From NCBI GenBank assembly GCA_002898975.1, contig BEID01000137.1, positions 1-5,269 on the forward strand: a stretch of DNA of 5,269 nucleotides, given 5' to 3'. Within the stretch, counting starts at the first letter, position 1. Each line of letters opens with the position of its first letter. Shown in pieces: positions 1 through 5,269 of this stretch. The notes below the pieces were generated by a model. It did no database searches. It saw only the letters and a program-made list of their open reading frames with translations, and was not told where the DNA came from. This DNA is from a bacterium HR27 (GTDB lineage: Bacteria > Chloroflexota > Chloroflexia > Thermomicrobiales > Thermomicrobiaceae). The position numbers and the translations under genes are program-made.

Positions 1-63
1 GAGGTATTCCTCCACCACGTGACGGAGAATCTGTCGCTGTCGGTCGGTCAACTGCACGCTCAT
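1..63 (-). CDS. hrcA: HrcA heat-shock repressor, N-terminal fragment (cut by window edge)
   Basis: Only the first 21 codons are present, starting at ATG 63-61 and reading off the left edge. The peptide MSVQLTDRQRQILRHVVEEY matches the start of the HrcA family, whose N-terminal winged helix typically begins with an L-T-x-R-Q-x-x-I-L-x-x-I/V-V-E-E-Y pattern. HrcA is known to bind CIRCE operators and repress chaperone operons (hrcA-grpE-dnaK-dnaJ or groESL). A GGAG Shine-Dalgarno lies at 71-68, only 4 nt before ATG, a short spacing. The call is strongly supported by a CIRCE-like operator and a good promoter immediately upstream. The rest of the gene and any grpE/dnaK downstream would lie left of the window. 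With so few residues, identity rests on the N-terminal match plus the operator. Confidence 0.85.
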   Translation of the reverse strand, partial: MSVQLTDRQRQILRHVVEEYL

Positions 64-73
64 CGTACTCCGC

Positions 74-100
74 TTAGCACTCGTGACTGTCGAGTCCGAG
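74..100 (-). promoter_or_regulatory. CIRCE-like HrcA operator with a degraded arm
   Basis: On the plus strand the left arm TTAGCACTC (74-82) is a perfect match to the CIRCE consensus half. After the canonical 9-nt spacer comes GAGTCCGAG (92-100), which matches the consensus right arm GAGTGCTAA at 6 of 9 positions. The element sits between the predicted hrcA -10 box and its Shine-Dalgarno, so bound HrcA would block transcription initiation or early elongation. This position in front of hrcA is the classic autoregulatory arrangement. The imperfect arm suggests weaker binding than at a full CIRCE. Confidence 0.8.
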
Positions 101-109
101 CCTATGGCA

Positions 110-138
110 AGGATAAGACTTGCTATGAACCATGTCAA
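110..138 (-). promoter_or_regulatory. hrcA promoter (sigma70 type)
   Basis: Read on the minus strand there is a perfect -35 TTGACA (138-133), a 17-bp spacer, and a -10 TATCCT (115-110, 4 of 6 consensus). Transcription would begin near 103, placing the CIRCE-like element at about +3 to +30. Inferred from sequence only; the match and its position just before the operator make it convincing. Confidence 0.7.
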
Positions 139-219
139 GGTGCTGTGCCGCACGCTGCTGGTGGGCCACGGGCGCGGGTGGTTGTGTCGCCGAGTGCTGT
201 CCGGGCGATCCTGCGCTGG

Positions 220-1380
220 CTACCGCCGTCTCGTCCTACGAACGAGAGCGGCCACGACAGCCGCTAGACCAAGCAGGGCCAGTCCGATAGCAGACGAACT
301 GCTCCGTGTGTTTGCCCGCTCGTTCAGCCACTGCTTCCAGGCGCGATCGAGTCCGTCGACCGTCGTTCCCAAGCTGCGTGCCAGCGCTTCGTCGTCGGTC
401 ACCCCTTCCCGGTAAGCGGCGAGGAGGCGTCGCACACTATCCTCGCCGTAGGTGGCGACGATGAACGCGACGACGCTCCGGCTGGCGGCATAGCCGAGAA
501 GAGCGCTCTCCTGATCGGTACCGAAGCCACCACTGAGTGCGCGGAGCGAGGGAAGCGTCCCCTCGCGACGGGCGCGCTCGAGGGCTGCATCGAGGCGCGG
601 GTCCTCCTCTATCTGGTACAGCGTCGCCAGTCCCTCGTCCAGCCAGGTGGGCGGCGGGCCGAAAGGATTGTCGGTTGCCTGTGCGATGACGAGGTGGAGG
701 ACCTCGTGACTCAGGATCCGTGCGATTTCCGGCTGGGAGCCCGGTCCGGGACTGATCCCTGCCAGCACGAGGCGGTATTCCGGAATCGCGATGCCACCGA
801 TCCACTCCTCGCTCTGTGCCGGAAGCGCGCTCCGCAAGGCTTGCGGCGATGGGTAGAGCACGACGCGGAGCGGTGCGTCCAGTGAGACCGCGAACCGTTC
901 CCCGAAAGCGGTCACCGCCTGCTCGGTGACGGTGAGCGCTGCCTCGATAGAGCGGTCATCATCTACCGCGCTGAAGATCTCGACCGGGCCCCGTGCCCGT
1001 CGTGTCCAGCGGTAGCGATCGTCGAAGTAGGCAAGCGTGCGTTCCGGCGAGTCGCTCCAGCTTCCGTCGGCGAAAAACAACCGCCAGCGATAGGCGATGT
1101 CGATTCCCGGCGGCAGGTAGTTGACGCGCATGTCGCGCTCGTACCGGAGGGCGAGGTGTGTGCTGGGTGTGAACGGAGGGCGAACGACGAAGGTGACGCG
1201 ACCGAGTATGGGCCGGTACCGCAGCTCGACGCGTACGACCGGCGCGGTGCTCTCCGCCTCGAGCGTGAACACGATCCGATCCGGAAATGCGACCGCCGCA
1301 CCGAGGTCGGTGAACCGCACGCTCGGTGCGGCGGGGACGGGTTCCGTCGCACTCCCGGTCGTAACGAGCAACAGGAGCAC
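220..1380 (-). CDS. Predicted exported, membrane-anchored MA-like zinc metallopeptidase
   Basis: The product has 386 residues from GTG 1380-1378. The zinc motif HEVLH is at residues 225-229, followed about 17 residues later by WLDEG (246-250), whose Glu249 is a plausible third zinc ligand. This H-E-x-x-H...E layout is typical of gluzincin-like proteins annotated as peptidase MA-like. The N-terminus (LLLLV then TTGSA) looks like the hydrophobic core and cleavage region of a signal peptide. Residues 22-130 resemble a beta-rich domain rich in Arg and Tyr. A C-terminal hydrophobic helix (about 364-380) followed by RRTRRR suggests a tail anchor with the catalytic domain outside the cell. The substrate is unknown. 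It lies 10 nt after the prfB stop with no visible Shine-Dalgarno, implying translational coupling. The start is uncertain: the same frame continues upstream into a basic stretch that would complete the signal peptide, but has no ATG, GTG or TTG before the stop at 1503. No clear terminator follows. Confidence 0.75.
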   Translation of the reverse strand: MLLLLVTTGSATEPVPAAPSVRFTDLGAAVAFPDRIVFTLEAESTAPVVRVELRYRPILGRVTFVVRPPFTPSTHLALRYERDMRVNYLPPGIDIAYRWRLFFADGSWSDSPERTLAYFDDRYRWTRRARGPVEIFSAVDDDRSIEAALTVTEQAVTAFGERFAVSLDAPLRVVLYPSPQALRSALPAQSEEWIGGIAIPEYRLVLAGISPGPGSQPEIARILSHEVLHLVIAQATDNPFGPPPTWLDEGLATLYQIEEDPRLDAALERARREGTLPSLRALSGGFGTDQESALLGYAASRSVVAFIVATYGEDSVRRLLAAYREGVTDDEALARSLGTTVDGLDRAWKQWLNERANTRSSSSAIGLALLGLAAVVAALVRRTRRR

Positions 1381-1390
1381 GAGCAGGAGC

Positions 1391-2513
1391 TCAGCTGTCC
1401 GCCGTGCTCGCTTCCTCGTTGTCCGCTGCGTGCTGGTGCAGGTAGGCCTCGATGAACGGATCGATCTCTCCTTCCAGCACCGCCTGGATGTTCGGCGTGC
1501 TCACCTCGGTCCGGTGGTCGGTGACCATGGTATACGGATGCAGGACGTAGGAGCGAATCCGATTTCCCCAGCCAGTGATCACCGGCTTCCCCTTCAGGCG
1601 CGCCTGCTCCTCCTGGCGCTGGCGGATCTTGAGCTCGAGGAGCCGCGCCTTCAGGATCTTCATCGCCGTTTCGCGGTTCTGGATCTGTGACCGCTCGTTC
1701 TGGCACGTTACGACGATACCCGTCGGGAGGTGCGTGATACGCACCGCCGACTCCGTCTTGTTCACGTGCTGGCCACCGTGTCCCGAGGCGCGGAACGTAT
1801 CGATCCGGATGTCCTCGTCGCGGATCTCGACATCGTCGTCGTCCTCGACGAGGGGCAGGACTTCGACGAGCGCGAACGACGTGTGGCGCCGGTGTGCCGC
1901 GTCGAAGGGCGAAAGGCGCACGAGCCGGTGTGTCCCTGCCTCGCCCTTCAAGTAGCCGTAGGCGTACGGCCCGCGCACCTCGACCGTCGCGCTCTTTATG
2001 CCAGCTTCCTCACCTTCGAGGAGGTCGACGACCTCGGCATCGAAGCCAGCTCGCTGCGCCCAGCGGAGATACATGCGCAAGAGCATCTCGGCCCAGTCCT
2101 GCGCATCGACCCCGCCGGTCCCGGCGTGGACAGCGAGAATCGCATCGTGCGCGTCGTACTGGCCGTTGAGCAGTAGCCGAAGTTCGAGTTGATGGACGCG
2201 CTCGGCGAGGTCAGCGGCTTCGCGTTCCACCTCGGCTGCGAGTTCCAGATCCTCGCTCGCCAGGGAGCGCAACTCGACGAGGTCACGCGCGTGCTGGGAG
2301 AGCGTCTCCCACTCGTTCACCAGCTCGCGCAGCTGGCTGAGGCGCCGCAGCAAGCGCTGAGCGCGCTGTGGATCCTGCCAGAGGTCAGGATCGGCAGTTT
2401 CCTGTTCGAGCTGCTCGATCTGCTGCCGCTTCCCGGGCAGGTCAAAGACGCACCCCGATACGATCGAGTCGCTCGACCAGCTCTTCCAGATCGACAGTCA
2501 TCGGCTGTACCAT
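1391..2513 (-). CDS. prfB: Peptide chain release factor 2, with programmed +1 frameshift
   Basis: RF2 recognises UGA and UAA in the ribosomal A site and triggers hydrolysis of the finished peptide. The gene is split between two frames. Frame one starts at ATG 2513-2511 (MVQPMTVDLEELVERL..., 23 codons) and stops at TGA 2444-2442. Moving +1 at CTT TGA C continues with DLPGKRQQIEQLEQE and runs to TGA 1393-1391, for 373 residues in all, close to the 365 of E. coli RF2. The anticodon-like SPF tripeptide that marks RF2 rather than RF1 is at about 201-203. The catalytic GGQ is at about 246-248 in SGHGGQHVNKTESAVRITH. GGAGGT (2527-2522), 8 nt before ATG, fixes the start. An internal TTG at 2353 opens the longest uninterrupted frame but would lose the first 53 residues, so it is not the real start. 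It has its own promoter and is followed closely by a metallopeptidase gene. Confidence 0.97.
2441..2456 (-). promoter_or_regulatory. prfB programmed +1 frameshift signal
   Basis: Minus-strand sequence reads GGGGTG (2456-2451), CGT, CTT (2447-2445), TGA (2444-2442), C (2441). CTT-TGA-C is the conserved RF2 slippery stop. GGGGTG can pair with the 16S anti-Shine-Dalgarno as six pairs including one G-U. The 3-nt gap to CTT is the same as in the E. coli site. When RF2 is scarce, slow termination at UGA lets the ribosome slip +1 and make RF2, giving negative feedback. The RF2 reading frame resumes exactly at GAC, which confirms use of the site. Confidence 0.95.
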
Positions 2514-2521
2514 ACTCCACC

Positions 2522-2527
2522 ACCTCC
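2522..2527 (-). promoter_or_regulatory. prfB ribosome binding site
   Basis: GGAGGT on the minus strand lies 8 nt before ATG 2513. It decides the start in favour of this ATG over the in-frame ATG 12 nt downstream (2501) and over the internal TTG at 2353. Confidence 0.8.
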
Positions 2528-2568
2528 CACGGAAAAAGCGGCTGACCGATGCGGCCAGCCTCATGTAG

Positions 2569-2598
2569 AGTATAGCAGCATCACCGGCTGGTTGACGA
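2569..2598 (-). promoter_or_regulatory. prfB promoter with extended -10
   Basis: On the minus strand TGC-TATACT (2577-2569) is an extended -10 with 5 of 6 consensus positions. An 18-bp spacer separates it from TCGTCA (2598-2593), which matches the -35 consensus at 4 of 6. Transcription would start near 2562, giving a leader of roughly 50 nt before the prfB ATG. The -35 overlaps that of the divergent Rrf2-gene promoter. Confidence 0.65.
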
Positions 2599-2620
2599 AT
2601 CCCGACCGCTGCGGTAAGGT
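2592..2620 (+). promoter_or_regulatory. Promoter of the Rrf2 regulator-desulfurase operon
   Basis: TTGACG (2592-2597, 5 of 6 consensus), a 17-bp spacer and TAAGGT (2615-2620, keeping the key T, A and final T of the -10). Transcription would start near 2627, leaving a leader of about 76 nt before ATG 2703. The -35 lies on the same bases as the -35 of the prfB promoter on the other strand, so RNA polymerase could probably occupy only one at a time. Confidence 0.5.
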
Positions 2621-2633
2621 AAGAGCGCGGGGC

Positions 2634-2646
2634 GAGAATGATTCTC
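2634..2646. promoter_or_regulatory. 13-bp perfect palindrome, candidate operator
   Basis: GAGAAT-G-ATTCTC is a perfect inverted repeat with a single central base, at about +8 to +20 of the predicted Rrf2-gene transcript, a repressor-like position. With one more base on each side it matches the Fur-family 7-1-7 pattern TGATAATnATTATCA at 11 of 14 defined positions. It might be a Fur or PerR site, or the autoregulatory site of the adjacent Rrf2 protein; the sequence cannot decide. It is AT-richer than its surroundings. Confidence 0.45.
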
Positions 2647-2649
2647 AGC

Positions 2650-2664
2650 TGCGAGCGAGTCGCA
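2650..2664. repeat. Short inverted repeat in the Rrf2-gene leader
   Basis: TGCGA-GCGAG-TCGCA has perfect 5-bp arms around 5 bases and lies 3 bp after the 13-bp palindrome. It could be a second operator half-pair or a small RNA hairpin in the leader. In GC-rich DNA such a repeat can arise by chance. Confidence 0.25.
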
Positions 2665-2702
2665 AGTCGCCCCTGACTTTCGCCAGCGATGGGACACGAG
2701 CC

Positions 2703-3143
2703 ATGAAGGTATCGACGCGTGGTGAATACGGACTCCGAGCGATGGTCTCGCTGGCCCGCATGTACGGCCGCGGGCCGATGCCGCTCAGTGTCATCGCGCA
2801 GGACTCGGCCGTCCCGGTCGCGTACCTGGAGCAGCTCATGCTTCCGCTGCGTCGCGCTGGGCTGGTCGTGTCGACGCGGGGAGCGCACGGGGGCTATCAG
2901 CTCGCTCGTCCACCGGAGCAGGTCAAGGTCGGTGAAATTTATCGGGTCATGGAAGGGCCGATCGCACCGATGGACTGCGTGCGCGAGGATGCTGACGAGG
3001 AGACCTGCCCGATGATCGACGGGTGCGCGACCCGGATCGTCTGGCTCAAGTTGCGCGACAGCATCGTCGAAGTTCTGGATTCGACGACGCTCGCTGACCT
3101 GATCGCGCAAGCCCCGCGGCCGCGTGCCGAGCAGCCAGCCTGA
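2703..3143 (+). CDS. Rrf2-family (IscR-like) transcriptional regulator
   Basis: A 146-residue protein of typical Rrf2 length. It opens with [14 protein letters not shown], the hallmark Rrf2 start, which fixes ATG 2703 over the longer in-frame start at 2592. The winged helix-turn-helix covers about residues 1-75, with recognition helix near 37-52 ([17 protein letters not shown]) and wing [15 protein letters not shown] (57-71). Three cysteines, Cys92, Cys102 and Cys108 (C-x9-C-x5-C), sit where IscR and NsrR bind an Fe-S cluster; the first spacing is longer than IscR's C-x5-C. The protein is therefore likely a cluster-sensing repressor. The next gene, 37 nt downstream on the same strand, is a cysteine desulfurase, as in isc operons, which supports control of Fe-S assembly. 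The Shine-Dalgarno is weak (GGGA 8 nt upstream). Whether it should be called iscR is not settled by sequence. Confidence 0.92.
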   Translation: MKVSTRGEYGLRAMVSLARMYGRGPMPLSVIAQDSAVPVAYLEQLMLPLRRAGLVVSTRGAHGGYQLARPPEQVKVGEIYRVMEGPIAPMDCVREDADEETCPMIDGCATRIVWLKLRDSIVEVLDSTTLADLIAQAPRPRAEQPA

Positions 3144-3169
3144 CCGGCGTCCTGGATCGATTCTGCCTC

Positions 3170-3175
3170 GGGAGG
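3170..3175 (+). promoter_or_regulatory. Cysteine desulfurase ribosome binding site
   Basis: GGGAGG lies 5 nt before GTG 3181. It favours this start over the upstream in-frame GTG at 3124, which would overlap the regulator gene and add 19 atypical residues. Confidence 0.75.
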
Positions 3176-3180
3176 TTCCG

Positions 3181-4343
<1,163 letters not shown>

Positions 4344-4353
<10 letters not shown>

Positions 4354-4366
4354 CTCGGTTCGCGCC
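4344..4366. terminator. Possible bidirectional hairpin at the convergent stop codons
   Basis: GGCGCG (4344-4349) and CGCGCC (4361-4366) form a 6-bp all-GC stem with an 11-nt loop. The loop holds most of the CTAG in which the two convergent stop codons overlap. The position suits a shared terminator or transcript-end hairpin, but there is no T-tract on either strand and short GC stems are common in such DNA, so this is tentative. Confidence 0.25.
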
Positions 4367-4892
4367 GGCTCGCCAGGAGCGCGCGCAGTTCCTCCGGGAG
4401 TGGCGGAAGCGCGTCCAGATCGGGCAGACCGAATCGTTCGAGGAACAGCGTGGTCGTCCCGTACTCGACCGGCTGACCGGGGCTGGCGCGCCGTCCCACC
4501 GGTTCGATGAGCCCATGCGCGAGCAACGTCTGCAAGGCGGCGCTCGAATCGACACCCCGCACCGCATCGATCTCGGCACGCGTCACCGGTTGCAGGTACG
4601 CTACGATCGCCAGCGTTTCCAGTGCCGCGGCCGAAAGCCGGCTCCGGTCGGTGTTGCCGAGGAACTCCGCGATGAACGGGCCGAGTTCCGGAGCGGTGGC
4701 GAGCTGAAGACGGTCGTCGTGGCGGAGGAGCACGAGACCAAGGGCGGCTACCCGCTGGGCGAGTTCGGCGACCATGCCCTCCAGCTCCTCGAGCGAGACG
4801 TCGAGCACGGCCGCGAGCCGCTCGCCGGCGACGGGCTCACCGGAGACGAAGAGCAACGCGCCGAGGAGCGCGACGCGGTCAGGCGCAGTCAT
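4350..4892 (-). CDS. scpB: Segregation and condensation protein B
   Basis: ScpB dimers join ScpA and SMC in the bacterial condensin complex that compacts and separates chromosomes. The 180-residue product starts at ATG 4892-4890 ([20 protein letters not shown], the usual ScpB opening), preceded by GGAG (4902-4899) 6 nt upstream. A longer in-frame start at 5018 would add 42 low-complexity residues overlapping scpA, so it is rejected. The first winged helix covers about residues 5-75. The second contains the family signature [20 protein letters not shown] (86-105), then the region around [19 protein letters not shown] and a wing near 132-153. It ends soon after the [16 protein letters not shown] segment. 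The start overlaps the scpA stop by ATGA, implying translational coupling. Its TAG stop overlaps the TAG of the convergent desulfurase gene. Confidence 0.95.
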
Positions 4893-5269
4893 GGTTCGCT
4901 CCGTGGTCGCACCCAGATCTCGCCGAACCGCTCCGGTTGCTCGACTTCGATCTCGCGGCGACGAGCCAGTGTCAACAGTGCCAGCACGCCGACCGCGACC
5001 TCGCTCCGGGTCGGGCACTCACCAAGAAGCTGCCGGAACGTGCGCTGGCCGCGCAGCCGGCTGCAGAACCGCTCGATCATCGTCGTGAGTGCGACCACCG
5101 GCCGGAGCCGAAGCGGGAGTGGCAGCGGCCGGCACCGGCGCGCCCAACGGGTGAGTGCCCAGAGCAGTTGGTCGCTGGTTCCGGACCCTGCTCGTGCGGG
5201 CGGCTTCGGCTGCGGGGGACGTGTCCAGGAACGGTAGCCGGCATCGTCTCGCGCCCGCAGCCACGCCAG
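4889..5269 (-). CDS. scpA: Segregation and condensation protein A, C-terminal part (cut by window edge)
   Basis: The frame is open from the right edge to TGA 4891-4889 and gives 126 residues. ScpA is the kleisin that bridges SMC heads and binds ScpB. The visible part begins LAWLRARDDAGYRSWTRPP, like the middle of ScpA after its helical region. It then has an Arg/Pro-rich linker and ends with a C-terminal winged helix: TFRQLLGECPTRSEVAVGVL, followed by ALLTLARRREIEVEQPERFG and EIW. This matches the kleisin C-terminal pattern of a Phe-rich start, a helix with EVAV and LALLELxRxGxVxVxQxxxFGEI. The identification is supported by the ATGA overlap with scpB, the standard scpA-scpB order. The start codon and N-terminal SMC-binding domain lie outside the window. 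Confidence 0.9.
   Translation of the reverse strand: MAWLRARDDAGYRSWTRPPQPKPPARAGSGTSDQLLWALTRWARRCRPLPLPLRLRPVVALTTMIERFCSRLRGQRTFRQLLGECPTRSEVAVGVLALLTLARRREIEVEQPERFGEIWVRPRSEP

Noticed and set aside
192..198. GAGTGCT, a CIRCE half-arm lookalike
   Set aside because: No partner arm lies at the 9-nt spacing and it lies downstream of the protease gene; probably chance.
139..219. Search for a terminator after the protease gene
   Set aside because: Only short GC pairings such as GTGG-G-CCAC with no usable loop and no T-run; nothing supportable.
19..415. Two overlapping plus-strand open frames at the left end
   Set aside because: They cross hrcA, its operator and promoter, and the protease 3' end, lack family features, and have no Shine-Dalgarno.
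963..1706. 247-codon minus-strand frame across the prfB-protease junction
   Set aside because: It is a different frame from both genes, with an Arg/Ser/Pro-rich, motif-free product.
2442..2444. In-frame TGA in prfB as a disabling mutation
   Set aside because: The CTT-TGA-C context, SD-like element and exact +1 continuation show programmed frameshifting rather than a pseudogene.
2442..3110. 222-codon minus-strand frame covering the Rrf2 gene and ending at the prfB TGA
   Set aside because: Only its last 23 codons are real, as the first-frame part of prfB. The rest is antisense to the Rrf2 gene and lies upstream of the prfB promoter and Shine-Dalgarno.
3124..3180. Upstream GTG start extending the desulfurase by 19 residues
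   Set aside because: It overlaps the regulator gene, adds residues absent from the family, and the good Shine-Dalgarno points to GTG 3181.

Overview
This is a GC-rich bacterial window with seven genes packed tightly on both strands: two partial genes at the edges and five complete ones between them. The gene set (hrcA, a split-frame prfB, an Rrf2 regulator next to a NifS/IscS-type cysteine desulfurase, scpA-scpB) is ordinary bacterial housekeeping. The base composition, heavy Arg/Ala/Glu use and GTG starts would fit a thermophilic Chloroflexota lineage such as Thermomicrobia. That placement is an impression from sequence style, not a search result. No mobile element, CRISPR array, tRNA or rRNA is visible.

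Left part (1-219): the minus strand holds the first 21 codons of the heat-shock repressor gene hrcA. Upstream of it is a strong sigma70-type promoter (TTGACA, 17 bp, TATCCT). A CIRCE-like operator, with one perfect arm and one degraded arm, lies between promoter and start codon, so hrcA is probably autoregulated. A heat-shock operon probably continues off the left edge.

Middle left (220-2513, minus): prfB (release factor 2) and a predicted exported, C-terminally anchored zinc metallopeptidase of the MA-like HExxH type form a two-gene unit separated by 10 nt. prfB is encoded in two frames. The first 23 codons end in CTT TGA C, preceded by a Shine-Dalgarno-like GGGGTG, which is the classic RF2 autoregulatory +1 frameshift site. 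Joining the frames gives a normal 373-residue RF2.

Intergenic hub (2514-2702): divergent promoters for prfB (minus) and the Rrf2 regulator (plus) share almost the same -35 hexamer. Just inside the regulator's predicted transcript is a perfect 13-bp palindrome (GAGAAT-G-ATTCTC), which resembles a Fur-type 7-1-7 box and could equally be the Rrf2 protein's own operator. A weaker inverted repeat follows.

Right part: the Rrf2 regulator, with three Cys that could bind an Fe-S cluster, and the cysteine desulfurase form a plus-strand operon that probably controls sulfur supply for Fe-S clusters or thiolated tRNA. The desulfurase meets the minus-strand scpAB operon (chromosome condensation) tail to tail. 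The two stop codons overlap inside one CTAG palindrome, which lies in the loop of a potential GC hairpin. scpA and scpB overlap by ATGA, and scpA runs off the right edge.

I do not see a wholly new system. The points most worth a second look are the RF2 frameshift cassette, the shared-35 divergent promoter with its palindrome, the degenerate CIRCE, and the metallopeptidase gene that lacks a conventional start for its full signal peptide.
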